Assembly: GCA_001724025.1 (NCBI GenBank)
Contig: MEDJ01000017.1
Span: 1-47,726, forward strand
DNA length: 47,726 bases
Direction of reading: 5' to 3'
Origin: Acidobacteria bacterium SCN 69-37
Lineage (GTDB): Bacteria; Acidobacteriota; Vicinamibacteria; Vicinamibacterales; SCN-69-37
This document shows positions 21,900 through 32,050 of the stretch, piece by piece. Position 1 is the stretch's first letter. The number at the start of each line of letters is the position of its first letter. The notes under the pieces were generated by a model. That model was not told the DNA's origin and searched no databases. It saw nothing but the letters and a program-made list of their open reading frames with translations. Position numbers and translations under genes: made by a program.

Positions 21900-22814
21900 A
21901 TGCCTGTCCCGACCTATGACCTGTTCATCGAGCCCGTGTTGCGGTACCTCGCCGGGCATCCGGAGGGTGCTCTTGCGCGCGACGTGCAGGAGGCGGTCGC
22001 CGACAGTCTGGGCTTGTCGGACGCTGATCGCGCCGAGTTGCTCCCGAGCGGCATTCAGGCCGTCTACAAGAATCGTGCGGGATGGGCCCACGATCGGCTG
22101 AAACGTGCGGGGTATTCCGCGAGTCTGAGACGAGGCTTCTGGAGGCTGACGCCGGCAGGCGCGGCGTTCGCCGAGGCGACACCCGGGCCGCTGCCGGAAC
22201 AGGTGATCGAAACCATGGCCAAGTACGACAAAGACGTCAGGTTGCGACCCTCCGGCGCCGACGACATCGCGGCATCCGTTGGCGGCCAATCCGATCCCTC
22301 GGCGAAGGCCAGTCCTGACGATCGTCTGGAGCAGGCGCTTGGTGAACTGCGCCAGGCGGTTGCGTCGGAACTGCTGGAGCAGCTCTCGCAGGTGTCCCCA
22401 CAGTACTTCGAGACCATCGTGCTGGATCTGCTGCATCGCATGGGCTACGGCGCGAGTCGGGCCGATCTCCAGCGCGTGGGTGGTGTGGGTGACGGCGGTA
22501 TCGACGGTGTGATTGCACTCGACAAGCTGGGGTTGGAGAAGGTCTACGTCCAGGCGAAACGGTGGCAGAGTGGCGTCGGTCGGCCAGAAGTCCAGGCGTT
22601 CTACGGGGCCTTGGCCGGTCAGCGCGCCAACAAGGGCGTCTTCATCACCACGTCCACGTTCACGCATCAGGCGCTGGAGTTTTGCAGGTCGGTTGAGCGA
22701 ATCGTGCTGATCGACGGCGCCAGGCTGGCGGAGTTGATGATCGACCACGAGGTCGGTGTGACGCTGCGCCCGGTCAAGGTGCCGAAAGTCGATAGCGATT
22801 ATTTCGAGGGCTGA
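21900..22814 (+). CDS. mrr: Mrr family (methylation-dependent type IV) restriction endonuclease
   Basis: A 304-residue protein. The N-terminal half is a winged helix (Mrr_N: YDLFIEPVLRYLAGHPEGAL ... RRGFWRLTPAG). The C-terminal Mrr_cat domain has Glu171 (YFETIVLDLLHRMGYG), VGGVGDGGIDGVI with Asp198/Asp202 and VYVQAKRW with Gln218 and Lys220, a complete (D/E)-(D/E)xK-type site. Mrr cuts DNA with foreign methylation. It lies just outside the right core of the tRNA-Ser element. A TACACT lies shortly before the ATG. Confidence 0.92.
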   Translation: MPVPTYDLFIEPVLRYLAGHPEGALARDVQEAVADSLGLSDADRAELLPSGIQAVYKNRAGWAHDRLKRAGYSASLRRGFWRLTPAGAAFAEATPGPLPEQVIETMAKYDKDVRLRPSGADDIAASVGGQSDPSAKASPDDRLEQALGELRQAVASELLEQLSQVSPQYFETIVLDLLHRMGYGASRADLQRVGGVGDGGIDGVIALDKLGLEKVYVQAKRWQSGVGRPEVQAFYGALAGQRANKGVFITTSTFTHQALEFCRSVERIVLIDGARLAELMIDHEVGVTLRPVKVPKVDSDYFEG

Positions 22815-22991
22815 CCGGCGGAAACTGTACCGCCAGGGACATCGAGCGCCTGCAGCGCGGCGCTGATCCAGACTCGAGGAGGTCGTCCGAGGTCCAGTCG
22901 TCGGGCTCCATGAGTTGGCCTGACCGTTCAGGCTCTTCGGGGGCCCCTCTTCTGTCCTCGAACTCGATGTGGCTGGCTCGCTCAGCTCCTC

Positions 22992-24014
<1,023 letters not shown>

Positions 24015-24204
24015 TCAGCGTACGCCGCGAGGCAGGCCGATACTAGATGGCCGCGCGGCACAGCGCCTGTGAGAGAGATTCAGCAATGCGCGCCGCGCGC
24101 GCCGACCGTGCCGACGAGGGCTGGCGCGATTGCTATGCTGAGAGGATGACGCGGGCATGGCCACGATCGGCGGCGGCCCGCCGTCCGCACACCGGGGACA
24201 TCGC

Positions 24205-24606
24205 ATGATCATCACCAGGACAGGCTCGACGGCCTCCGCTGCCGGTCGGGCCGACTACTTCACGGGACGGGTGCGCATCGACGCGCCGTTCCAGGCAGGC
24301 GCGCCGGCGCGCGTCGGCGGCGCCACCGTCACCTTCGAGCCGGGGGCGCGGACGGCCTGGCACACGCACCCGCTCGGCCAGACGCTGATCGTGCTCACCG
24401 GTGTGGGCCGCGTGCAGCGTGAGGGCGGTCCCATCGAGGAGATCCGCCCCGGCGACATCGTCTGGTTCGAGCCCGGCGAGAAGCACTGGCACGGGGCGTC
24501 GGCAGAGGTCGCCATGAGCCACCTCGCGATTGCGGAGGCCCTCGACGGGAAGGTCGTCGACTGGCTGGAGCACGTTACGGACGAGCAGTATCGCGGCACG
24601 GCATGA
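24205..24606 (+). CDS. Cupin domain protein
   Basis: A 133-residue single-domain cupin. The first motif is [18 protein letters not shown] with metal-binding His residues, and the second is [20 protein letters not shown]. Related proteins are often called quercetin dioxygenase-like or carboxymuconolactone-associated cupins; the reaction is unknown. The ATG at 24205 has GGGGA upstream. The stop overlaps the ATG of the transporter gene (ATGA), so the two form a unit. Confidence 0.88.
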   Translation: MIITRTGSTASAAGRADYFTGRVRIDAPFQAGAPARVGGATVTFEPGARTAWHTHPLGQTLIVLTGVGRVQREGGPIEEIRPGDIVWFEPGEKHWHGASAEVAMSHLAIAEALDGKVVDWLEHVTDEQYRGTA

Positions 24607-25850
24607 GCGGCCGTCCGGATCGCCGCTCCGCCATCGTCGGTCTGGCGGAGCCGGTCGACCGCCAGGTGGGCGGACACGTCCTCGGCGTGCTCGCCGTGCT
24701 GATGGGATTCGCATCGATTTCGACCGATTTCTATCTGCCGGCCATGCCGGCGATGGCCGACGGACTCGGGGCGTCCCACGGACTGGTGGAACTGACCATC
24801 ACCGGTTACCTGATCGGCTTCAGCGTCGGCCAGCTGTTCTGGGGCCCCGTCAGCGATCGGTATGGCCGGCGCGTGCCCGTGGCCGCGGGCATCGCGCTGT
24901 TCATCGCCGGATCGGCCGGCTGCGCGCTGGCCGGCAGCGTCGAGGCCATGATCGGCTGGCGCGTCGTCCAGGCGCTGGGCGCGGCCGCGGGCGTGGTCAT
25001 TGCCCGCGCCGTCGTGCGCGATCTGTTCGAGGGATCGCGCGCCGCGCGCATGCTGTCCACGCTCATGGTGATCATGGCGATTGCGCCGCTCATCGGGCCG
25101 GTCGTGGGCGCGCAGGTGGCGGCGATGGCCGGGTGGCGCGCGATCTTCTGGCTGCTCGTCGCGATCGGCTTCGTCAGCCTGGCCCTGCTGTTCACGATTC
25201 CCGAGACGCTCGCGCCCGATCGCCGCCGCCGCGACGGACTCGGGCGTGCCCTCGCCGGGTACGCCAGGCTCCTGACGCATCCGCAGCTGCTGGCATACAC
25301 GAGCGCCGGCGGTTTCTACTACGCGGGGATGTTCGCCTACATTGCCGGATCGCCGTTCGCGTACATCACCTATCACCACGTGCCCGCCGGGTACTACGGC
25401 CTGCTGTTCGGTGCCGGCATCCTCGGCATCATGACGACGAACCTGGTCAACAGTCGGCTCGTCGGCCGCTTCGGTTCCGATCGTCTGCTGATCCTCGGTG
25501 GGACGCTTGCGGCGCTGGCGGGCAGCGTGAGCGCCGTGGCGGCCTATACCGACGTGGGCGGCCTGTGGGGCCTGTTCGTGCCGCTGTTCGTGTTCATTTC
25601 GTGCTCGGGTCTGATCGTCGCCAACTCGGTGGCCGGTGCGCTCGGCGGCTTTCCTGCCGAGGCCGGCGCGGTCTCGGCGCTGGTTGGCGCGTTGCAGTAC
25701 GGCAGCGGCATCGCGGGATCGGGTCTGGTCGGCGTGTTCGCTGACGGCACGCCCCGGCCGATGGGGTGGGTCATCGGTCTCGCCGGCATCGGCACCGTGG
25801 CATGCGCGGCGACCCTGGGCCGGATGCCGAGGAGTGGACAGGCCGCCTGA
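24603..25850 (+). CDS. Bcr/CflA family drug-resistance MFS transporter
   Basis: A 415-residue inner-membrane protein with 12 predicted hydrophobic segments. [20 protein letters not shown] and the antiporter motif [18 protein letters not shown] are the signature of the Bcr/CflA proton-driven exporters. The first 25 residues are cytoplasmic. Translationally coupled to the preceding cupin gene. Substrates could include bicyclomycin or sulfonamide-like drugs, but this cannot be told from sequence. Confidence 0.93.
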   Translation: MSGRPDRRSAIVGLAEPVDRQVGGHVLGVLAVLMGFASISTDFYLPAMPAMADGLGASHGLVELTITGYLIGFSVGQLFWGPVSDRYGRRVPVAAGIALFIAGSAGCALAGSVEAMIGWRVVQALGAAAGVVIARAVVRDLFEGSRAARMLSTLMVIMAIAPLIGPVVGAQVAAMAGWRAIFWLLVAIGFVSLALLFTIPETLAPDRRRRDGLGRALAGYARLLTHPQLLAYTSAGGFYYAGMFAYIAGSPFAYITYHHVPAGYYGLLFGAGILGIMTTNLVNSRLVGRFGSDRLLILGGTLAALAGSVSAVAAYTDVGGLWGLFVPLFVFISCSGLIVANSVAGALGGFPAEAGAVSALVGALQYGSGIAGSGLVGVFADGTPRPMGWVIGLAGIGTVACAATLGRMPRSGQAA

Positions 25851-25918
25851 TCCCGCGAGATCGCACGAGAGCGTGCGGGGTGGCTGTTGACTCGGCGTTC
25901 ACGTTACACTGTCCTTTC

Positions 25919-26044
25919 GCACGCCGGACCGCGGTTCGGACCCTGTGCAAGTTCAGACGACGAACCGCGTCAGGGCCGGAAGGCAGCAGCGCTCAGTCGA
26001 CCCTGCACTGTGCCGCAGGTCATCCGGACCGCGGTCGGGCGTGC
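25919..26044 (+). ncRNA. ffs: Signal recognition particle RNA (small bacterial type)
   Basis: The conserved apical loop sequence GTCAGGGCCGGAAGGCAGCA is present at 25969-25988. The ends GCACGCCGGACCGCGG (25919-25934) and CCGCGGTCGGGCGTGC (26029-26044) pair over 16 bp with one mismatch. Length about 126 nt. A -10-like TACACT lies at 25905-25910. The position just before dnaX is common in bacteria. Ends are estimated from the closing helix. Confidence 0.9.
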
Positions 26045-26069
26045 GACCCTGATGTCCCGACCGCCGTCC

Positions 26070-27815
26070 ATGTCGACCGATCACCAGCCGCTGGCCCGGA
26101 AATGGCGCCCGACGCAGTTCGATGACGTCATCGGCCAGCGCGGTGTCGTCGAGACGCTGCGCAATGCCCTGGCCTCGGGCCGGCTCGCCCAGTCCTTCAT
26201 CTTCGCGGGCCCCCGCGGCGTCGGCAAGACGACGACCGCGCGCTTGCTGGCCAAGGCGCTCAACTGCGTGGACGGCCCGACCGCCACGCCGTGCGGGCAC
26301 TGCGACGCCTGCCGCGAGATCGCGGAGGGCCGCGACATGGACGTGCTCGAGATCGACGCGGCCACCCACACCCAGGTCGACAACGTCCGCGAGGTGATCG
26401 TCGAGCCGCTCTCGATCTCGCCGATTCGCGATCGCTTCAAGATTTTCATCATCGACGAGGTCCACCGGCTCTCGAAGAACGCGTTCGACGCGCTGCTGAA
26501 GTCGATCGAGGAACCGCCGCCATACGTGAAGTTCATGATGGCGACGACCGATCCGCAGAACGTGCCGATCACGATCCAGTCGCGATCGCAGGTGTTCGAA
26601 CTCCGGGCGCTGCCGTTCACGTCGATCCGCGAGAAGCTCCGCGAGGTGATGGTCGAGGAGGGGATCACCATCGACGATGCGGCGCTGGCGCTGGTGGCGC
26701 GGCACGCCGAGGGCAGCATGCGCGACGCGCTGTCGGCGCTCGATCAGGTACTGGCCTTCACGACGGAGAACGTCACCGCCGAAGACGTCAGCACGGTGCT
26801 CGGCCTCGTGGGGCGCGATCTGCAGTTCGAGATGGTCGAGACGGTGGCGGCCGAGTCGCTGCCCGGCGTGTTCGACCTGGCGCATCGTGTGGTCGAGAGC
26901 GGCGTGGATCTCCGGCTCGTCTGCCGGGAACTGGCGAGGCTCGTGCGCGACCTGATGGTGCTGCAGATCGATCCGACGCGGTACGCCGATCCGGAAGTGG
27001 CCTCGGAAGACGAGCGGCCGCGGCTCGAGCCGCTGACGCGCCGCTACTCGCGCGAGGACCTGATGCGCGCGTTCGATCTGCTGTCGCGCGCCGAGTGGGA
27101 CATCCGCCAGTCGTCACAGCCGCGGCACGCATTCGAGATGACGCTGGTGAAGTGGATTCACCTGCGCCAGCTCACGCCGCTCACCGAACTGATCGCCCGT
27201 CTCGAACAGGGGGGACTGGCCGCCGCCGCGCCACGCCAGCCGACGCCCGGCCTGCCGCGCCCGACTTCGCGGCCCGCGTCGTCACCGGCACGCGCGGCCT
27301 CGTCGCGGCCAACAGCGGCCCCGGCGGCGCGGCCCTCGTCAGCTCCGGCCCCGGCCGCGCGGCCCGAACGGCCGGCTGCGTCGTCGACCCCGGCCACACG
27401 CGCCGATCGTCCCCCCGCACCGCCATCGTCGGCGCCGCCCGCGGATCCAAAGGGCGCGCTGCTCAGCGCGCTCCGCGAGCAGAACCGGGGGTTCTACAGC
27501 ATGGTCGTGGCTCAGGCGCGCGACATCGTGGTCGAGGGCGACGCGGTGGTCTTCACGTTTACGGCCGTTCATCGGCATCTGCGGACACAACTGGAAGCGA
27601 AGCGCGCCTGGCTCGAGCAGGTGGCCCAGCAGGCCGTCGGCCGTCCGCTGGCGTTGACGGTCCACGAATTGCCGCCTGTCGCGCAGGCTGAGCCCGAGAC
27701 GGCGCCTGCCGATCCGCGACGGGCCGATCTCGAGGCGCGCGCCAGGGCGGAGCCGGCGGTGCAGGCGGTGCTGGACGTGTTCGGTGGCGAAATAGAAGGT
27801 GTCGAGGAGCTATGA
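26070..27815 (+). CDS. dnaX: DNA polymerase III subunit gamma/tau
   Basis: A 581-residue clamp-loader ATPase. LARKWRPTQFDDVIGQ opens the protein, GPRGVGKTT (47-55) is Walker A, Cys66, Cys75, Cys78 and Cys81 bind zinc, and IFIIDEVHRL (126-134) is Walker B. Domains I-III end near residue 375. A Pro/Ala/Arg/Ser-rich linker of about 80 residues follows, then a C-terminal domain. No A-run slippage site for making a separate gamma form is evident. ATG 26052 would add six residues. The stop overlaps the start of ybaB. Confidence 0.96.
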   Translation: MSTDHQPLARKWRPTQFDDVIGQRGVVETLRNALASGRLAQSFIFAGPRGVGKTTTARLLAKALNCVDGPTATPCGHCDACREIAEGRDMDVLEIDAATHTQVDNVREVIVEPLSISPIRDRFKIFIIDEVHRLSKNAFDALLKSIEEPPPYVKFMMATTDPQNVPITIQSRSQVFELRALPFTSIREKLREVMVEEGITIDDAALALVARHAEGSMRDALSALDQVLAFTTENVTAEDVSTVLGLVGRDLQFEMVETVAAESLPGVFDLAHRVVESGVDLRLVCRELARLVRDLMVLQIDPTRYADPEVASEDERPRLEPLTRRYSREDLMRAFDLLSRAEWDIRQSSQPRHAFEMTLVKWIHLRQLTPLTELIARLEQGGLAAAAPRQPTPGLPRPTSRPASSPARAASSRPTAAPAARPSSAPAPAARPERPAASSTPATRADRPPAPPSSAPPADPKGALLSALREQNRGFYSMVVAQARDIVVEGDAVVFTFTAVHRHLRTQLEAKRAWLEQVAQQAVGRPLALTVHELPPVAQAEPETAPADPRRADLEARARAEPAVQAVLDVFGGEIEGVEEL

Positions 27816-28108
27816 ACATTCAGAAAGCAATGCAGCAGGCCCAGCAGATGCAGGAGCGTCTGCAGCAGCAGATGGGCGAGATGCAGATCGAGGCCACGGC
27901 CGGTGGCGGCATGGTGACCGTCGTCGTGACCGGGCACAAGCAGCTGGTCCGCGTGACGATCGATCCCGAGGTCGTCTCGAAGGACGACGTCGAGATGCTG
28001 CAGGATCTGATCGTGGCCGCGGTCAACGACGCGCACCGGAAGGTGGACGAGGCGCTGGCCGGCCAGATGCAGAGCATGATGGGCGGCATGAGGATCCCCG
28101 GGCTCTGA
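27812..28108 (+). CDS. ybaB: YbaB/EbfC family nucleoid-associated protein
   Basis: A 98-residue DNA-binding protein with the typical Gln/Met-rich first helix ([20 protein letters not shown]), the central [20 protein letters not shown] sheet and the acidic helix [17 protein letters not shown]. It acts as a dimer that binds and bridges DNA. ATGA overlap with dnaX and 1 bp from recR give the standard dnaX-ybaB-recR operon. Confidence 0.96.
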   Translation: MNIQKAMQQAQQMQERLQQQMGEMQIEATAGGGMVTVVVTGHKQLVRVTIDPEVVSKDDVEMLQDLIVAAVNDAHRKVDEALAGQMQSMMGGMRIPGL

Positions 28109-28109
28109 G

Positions 28110-28706
28110 ATGACCCGTCTCGATCCGCTCGCCGAACTGGTGGCCGCCCTCCAGAAGCTGCCAGGCGTCGGTGCCAAGAGCGCCCAGCGTCTGGCGCACC
28201 ACCTGCTCCGCACCCCCCGCGAGGAGGTCGATGCCCTCGTCGGCGCGATCGTGTCGATCAAGGAGCGGATTACCTACTGTTCGTCGTGCGGCATGATCAC
28301 GGACGTCGATCCCTGCGGCTACTGCACGGCCGGCGATCGCGATGCGCGGATTGTCTGCGTGGTGGAGCAGCCCGAGAACGTCGGGGCCGTCGAGCGGACG
28401 CGCGGCTTCCGCGGGCGGTATCACGTGCTCGGCGGGGCCATCGCGCCGCTGCAGGGCGTCGGGCCCGATGATCTGCGCATCCGCGAACTGCTCGTGCGCG
28501 TGGGCGCCGGCGGCGTCGAGGAAGTGATCCTCGCCACCAATCCCAACGTCGAGGGCGAGGCCACGGCGCTCTACCTGGCGCGGCTGCTCAAGCCACTCGG
28601 CGTGCGCGTGACGCGGATCGCCATGGGGGTCCCCGTCGGCAGCGACCTGGAATATACCGACGAATTCACCATCTCGAAGGCCATGGAAGGCCGACGCGAG
28701 ATGTAG
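28110..28706 (+). CDS. recR: Recombination protein RecR
   Basis: A 198-residue protein with the helix-hairpin-helix [17 protein letters not shown], four zinc-binding cysteines (CSSCG and CGYC), the Toprim domain [17 protein letters not shown] and the C-terminal Walker-B-like [20 protein letters not shown]. It works with RecF/RecO to load RecA at gaps. Full length and in its usual operon. Confidence 0.97.
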   Translation: MTRLDPLAELVAALQKLPGVGAKSAQRLAHHLLRTPREEVDALVGAIVSIKERITYCSSCGMITDVDPCGYCTAGDRDARIVCVVEQPENVGAVERTRGFRGRYHVLGGAIAPLQGVGPDDLRIRELLVRVGAGGVEEVILATNPNVEGEATALYLARLLKPLGVRVTRIAMGVPVGSDLEYTDEFTISKAMEGRREM

Positions 28707-28727
28707 GCCGTCTGAAGGCGAGACCCC

Positions 28728-29501
28728 ATGTACCCGATGCGTCGTCTGCGAGTCCTCCCCCTGATCCTGGCCCTCGGCCTGTCCGTGTCGGCCTGTTCGT
28801 CGGATTCCACTGGGCCCACGCCCATTGTGGTCGAGCAGCTGATCGAGATCTATTCCGGCCCGCTCGATCCCGGCGGCACGAATACGTACCTGTTTTCCCT
28901 GTCGCAGCCCGCGACAGTGCAGGTGATGCTTGGCGGTGTGATCGGCGGAGACCCGCTGCAGTCGCTGTCGCCCGTACTGCACCTCACGCTGGCGCGTTGG
29001 TCGGGCAGTGGCTGCGAGCCGGTGTCGCAGCTCGATCTCGCGCCGCGTCTGACCGCAGCGTTGCAGGCGTACGTCGAGGTCGGGACGTACTGCGCGATCG
29101 TCTCCGATCCGAACGCGGCGTTGACGGGCACCGTGGCGGCGACGCTGCGGGTCGTCTCGCCCGCGCTCGTCAGGCTGAGCGGATCGGCCGGGACCGCGAC
29201 GTTCGCGAACACGCTCACGCCCGCCGGCAGATCCAGCCGCACCTTCGTCGCTTCGGCACAGGGCACCGTCTCGCTCACGCTCGAAAGCTTCTCGGATCCA
29301 GACGTCGAACTCGGGCTCGGGCTCGGCCTGCTGGCCAGTGACGGCAGCGGCTGCCGGCTCGCGCAGATCGTGCACGCGCGTCCCGGCTCGTCGCCGCAGT
29401 TGACGGCGCGCGTGGATGCGGGCGACTACTGTGCGATGGTCTTCGATCTCGGCACGCTCGCCCGGACCGGTTCGTTCACGATGAGGATTGCGTACCCTTA
29501 G
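28728..29501 (+). CDS. Predicted lipoprotein with duplicated domain
   Basis: A 257-residue protein with a lipoprotein signal peptide: basic start, hydrophobic core and LSVSAC lipobox (Cys near residue 23). The mature part looks duplicated: both halves carry a single Cys followed later by a conserved YCAIV or YCAMV segment, as if each half forms one disulphide-bonded beta domain. No family recognised. Its stop TAG (29499-29501) is split by a MITE insertion that regenerated it, so the product is unchanged. Confidence 0.75.
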   Translation: MYPMRRLRVLPLILALGLSVSACSSDSTGPTPIVVEQLIEIYSGPLDPGGTNTYLFSLSQPATVQVMLGGVIGGDPLQSLSPVLHLTLARWSGSGCEPVSQLDLAPRLTAALQAYVEVGTYCAIVSDPNAALTGTVAATLRVVSPALVRLSGSAGTATFANTLTPAGRSSRTFVASAQGTVSLTLESFSDPDVELGLGLGLLASDGSGCRLAQIVHARPGSSPQLTARVDAGDYCAMVFDLGTLARTGSFTMRIAYP

Positions 29502-29656
29502 GGCCTGTCAGGAAATCCTGACGTCTTCGGGCCGCCGATCCATCCCGCCTGGCGGCGTTGCTCCTCCCTCAAATACGCCTGGTATTCTCGGTCGTCGCGC
29601 CTGACCAGCCGGGCGTCTCGACGCCCCAAAGACGTCAGGGATTTCCTGACAGGCCC
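29501..29656. mobile_element. 156-bp MITE-like element with TTA target duplication
   Basis: The ends are near-perfect inverted repeats of about 30 bp: GGGCCTGTCAGGAAATC at the left and its complement at the right, continuing to GACGTCTT with one extra base. TTA is duplicated at 29498-29500 and 29657-29659. No transposase is encoded. A TNA-type 3-bp duplication suggests mobilisation by an IS5-like (IS1031-type) transposase; that is inference. Confidence 0.8.
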
Positions 29657-30654
29657 TTAGCCGCTGGCCGTTCGGCGGCGACCTTCCAGGCCCAGAGACC
29701 GAGGCCCACGGCGGCCCACACGATCATGCGGACCTTCCGCACGATCCCCAGCATGAAGCCGTCGTACGGCAGCAGGCCGATCGCGCCGGCCAGCAGGGCC
29801 GTGCCGCCCTCTTCCACGCCCACGCGCATCGGCACCGGCTTGGCAACCACGTTGACGACGCGGTTGAAGCCGTCGAAGACGAGAGCAGGCGCCAGCGACG
29901 TTTCGCCGGCGAGGAGCCAGAAGGTCAGCCAGCACTCCACCAGGCTCAGCAGGTGGAAGCTGATTTCGCACGCGGCGACCGTGCCGAGCGGCGCGCGTCC
30001 CGTGGCCGCGCCGTAGGTGCGTTCTTCGAACTGCTGCACGCGTGAGGCGACGTCGCGCAGGCGACCGCCGGGCAGTCGCGCGAGGAGCCGGCTGGCCATG
30101 GCCGGTCGCTGCCAGGCCAGCCATACGGCGCCGACCAGGACCAGGGCCATGGCCACGAGTGAGAGTTGCCCGGCCATCCGCGCCGCGGGTGACAGATCGA
30201 AGAACACGAACATCGCGGCCGAGGCGATGATGACGTAGATCGCGACCGAGACGCTGTAGAAGAAATTTTCGGCAATGAGGGCAGGCAGCGTGTGACCGGG
30301 ATCGGCCAGGCGCCGCAAGTACAGCGCCTTGGCCGGCTCGCTGGCCACCAGGCCGAGCGGCGTCACGTTCCCGAGCGCGTCGCCGCTGATGGTGGCGGCC
30401 ACGGCGGGACCGACGGGCAGCGGCAGGCCCGTCAGGGCCATCCATGCGCGCGCGCGCAGCACGAACCGCACGAGGGAGATGACGAGGATGGCCGCGAACC
30501 AGACGCCGACCTTCGCGAAGCCGGTCTGGATGTCTTCGGCCCTCAGGTCGAGCCGGCGGAACGTCCAGACGAGCAGCAGCAGACCGGCGACGAGCAGGAT
30601 CAGGGAAACCGTGGCGCGGCGTGCGCGTGCGGGCCTGGGAGACGGAGCGGACAT
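29635..30654 (-). CDS. Lysylphosphatidylglycerol synthase TM-region/UPF0104-type membrane protein
   Basis: A 339-residue integral membrane protein with about eight hydrophobic segments and the family pattern (VRFVLRARAWMALTGLPLPV; ISGDALGNVTPLGLVASEPA; FNRVVNVVAKPVPMRVGVEE). Relatives are flippase-like or MprF N-terminal domains, or of unknown function. The last residues (GLSGNP and stop) lie in the MITE; without it the frame would end in a different short tail overlapping the lipoprotein gene. Start MSAPSPRPARARR at 30654, divergent from the DUF4203 gene. Confidence 0.8.
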   Translation of the reverse strand: MSAPSPRPARARRATVSLILLVAGLLLLVWTFRRLDLRAEDIQTGFAKVGVWFAAILVISLVRFVLRARAWMALTGLPLPVGPAVAATISGDALGNVTPLGLVASEPAKALYLRRLADPGHTLPALIAENFFYSVSVAIYVIIASAAMFVFFDLSPAARMAGQLSLVAMALVLVGAVWLAWQRPAMASRLLARLPGGRLRDVASRVQQFEERTYGAATGRAPLGTVAACEISFHLLSLVECWLTFWLLAGETSLAPALVFDGFNRVVNVVAKPVPMRVGVEEGGTALLAGAIGLLPYDGFMLGIVRKVRMIVWAAVGLGLWAWKVAAERPAAKGLSGNP

Positions 30655-30683
30655 CGCCCGCCAGTGTACCGGGAAGTTCCTTC

Positions 30684-30689
30684 TATAAT
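30684..30689 (+). promoter_or_regulatory. Perfect -10 TATAAT close to the start codon
   Basis: TATAAT ends 7 nt before ATG 30697, so transcription would start at or next to the start codon. No ribosome site fits between. Points to a leaderless mRNA for the DUF4203 gene. Confidence 0.55.
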
Positions 30690-30696
30690 CGTGCGG

Positions 30697-31302
30697 ATGT
30701 TGCCCGCCTCCTACGCCACCGGAACGGCCGTGCTGCTGGCCGTTGGCGGGCTGCTGGCCTGTTTTGCCGGGTACCGGCTCTTCCGCCTCGTCCTCGGGCT
30801 CTATGGATTCCTGTTCGGCGCGTTCATGGCGACGTCGATCATGGGGTCGGCGAACCTGTGGGCGCTCGGCGTTGCGGCCGTGGCGGGCGGCGTGGTGGGT
30901 GCGCTGCTGATGGTGGCGGCGTACTTCATGGGCGTCGGGCTCGTCGGCGCGGGGCTCTCGGCGCTGGCGATGAACCTGATCTGGCGCGCCGTCGGGGGCG
31001 ACCCGCCGACGTGGCTCCTCGTGATCGTGTGCGTGATCGGCGCGCTGGCGGCGTTGTCCGTGGTGCGGTGGGTCGTCATTTTCGGGACGGCGATTGCCGG
31101 GGCGTGGACGATCATCGTGGCGGCGCTGGCGCTGATGGGCGATCCGGCGGCCGTACGGGCGGCCTCGGCGGGCGACGTCTGGATTCTCTATCCGCTCGGG
31201 CAGACCGGGGGCCAGATGTGGCAGGTCGCGGCCTGGTTCGGACTCACCGTCGTGGGCGTCATCGTGCAGACCGTGACGAGCCGCGGCGGCCGACGGCGAT
31301 AA
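30697..31302 (+). CDS. DUF4203 (TM7S3/TM198-like) membrane protein
   Basis: A 201-residue membrane protein with six or seven hydrophobic helices and FAGYRLFRLVLGLYGFLFGA, the characteristic first block of DUF4203, followed by repeated small-residue helices such as VAGGVVGALLMVAAYFMGVG. Function unknown. GTG 30691 is a possible alternative start, but a TATAAT box directly upstream favours leaderless expression from ATG 30697. Confidence 0.8.
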   Translation: MLPASYATGTAVLLAVGGLLACFAGYRLFRLVLGLYGFLFGAFMATSIMGSANLWALGVAAVAGGVVGALLMVAAYFMGVGLVGAGLSALAMNLIWRAVGGDPPTWLLVIVCVIGALAALSVVRWVVIFGTAIAGAWTIIVAALALMGDPAAVRAASAGDVWILYPLGQTGGQMWQVAAWFGLTVVGVIVQTVTSRGGRRR

Positions 31303-31362
31303 GCTGGGGGCAGACCCGGCGACGTCACCTGCGTCGTCGATGCACTGAGGAAAGAGACCGTC

Positions 31363-31800
31363 ATGAAATTCTCGAGGCACGTCACGGTGAACTGGCAGGG
31401 CGGCATCACGGACGGCACCGGCTCGGCAAAGGCCGGCACGGGGGCGTTCGATCTGCCGGTGACGTTTCCCCGGCGGATCGGCGAGCCCGAGGGCGCCACG
31501 AGCCCGGAGGAATTGATTGCCGCCGCGCATGGGACCTGCTACGCGATGGTGATTGCCGCCACCCTCGGCCGGCGCAGCGCGTCGGCGAAGGCGACAACGG
31601 TCTCCTGCACGGTGACGGGTGAGAAGACGGACGCCGGGCTGAAGATCCTGTCATCGGCGCTGAAGGTCGAGGCCGAAGGGCTGCAGGGGATCACGGCGGC
31701 GGACTTCGAGGCGCTCGCGAAGGAAGCCGAGGGCACGTGTCCGGTGTCGGTCGCGTTGCACGGCAACCTGACGATCAGCGTGGACGTGACGGTGAAATAG
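31363..31800 (+). CDS. OsmC/Ohr family peroxiredoxin
   Basis: A 145-residue OsmC-type protein that reduces organic hydroperoxides with two cysteines: AAAHGTCYAMVIA (peroxidatic Cys) and EAEGTCPVSVAL (resolving Cys). TSPEELIAAAHGTC is the OsmC signature. Cytoplasmic. Single gene between DUF4203 and tRNA-Asn. Confidence 0.93.
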   Translation: MKFSRHVTVNWQGGITDGTGSAKAGTGAFDLPVTFPRRIGEPEGATSPEELIAAAHGTCYAMVIAATLGRRSASAKATTVSCTVTGEKTDAGLKILSSALKVEAEGLQGITAADFEALAKEAEGTCPVSVALHGNLTISVDVTVK

Positions 31801-31826
31801 GGCCGGACGATTCGTGTGTGCAAGAC

Positions 31827-31855
31827 TTGCGCGTGGCAGGGGCTCCGGCTAGAAT
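31827..31855 (+). promoter_or_regulatory. tRNA-Asn promoter
   Basis: TTGCGC (31827-31832), a 17-bp spacer and TAGAAT (31850-31855) lie about 80 bp before the tRNA. The start of transcription would be near 31862. Confidence 0.6.
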
Positions 31856-31936
31856 CAGGAGTCCTGCCGCGGGCCGTCGCCCGCACAGTGTGCCTGTTCC
31901 GCTGCTCCGCGGCCCGGCCAGGCGCCACACCGATGT

Positions 31937-32011
31937 TCCTCGGTAGCTCAACGGCAGAGCATCCGGCTGTTAACCGGAGGGTTGCTGGTTCGAATCCAGC
32001 CCGAGGAGCCA
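31937..32011 (+). tRNA. tRNA-Asn (GTT anticodon) with encoded CCA
   Basis: TCCTCGG (31937-31943) pairs with CCGAGGA (32001-32007), followed by G and CCA. The anticodon loop CTGTTAA gives GTT at 31969-31971, reading AAC/AAT. GGTTCGAATCC T-arm present. Cloverleaf is complete. Confidence 0.97.
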
Positions 32012-32050
32012 ATCCTTCAATGAGTTAGCGGGATTCCGTTTCGTCCGGCA

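Noticed and set aside
26070..27815. Programmed frameshift in dnaX to make gamma
   Set aside because: No slippery A-run with a following hairpin could be seen.
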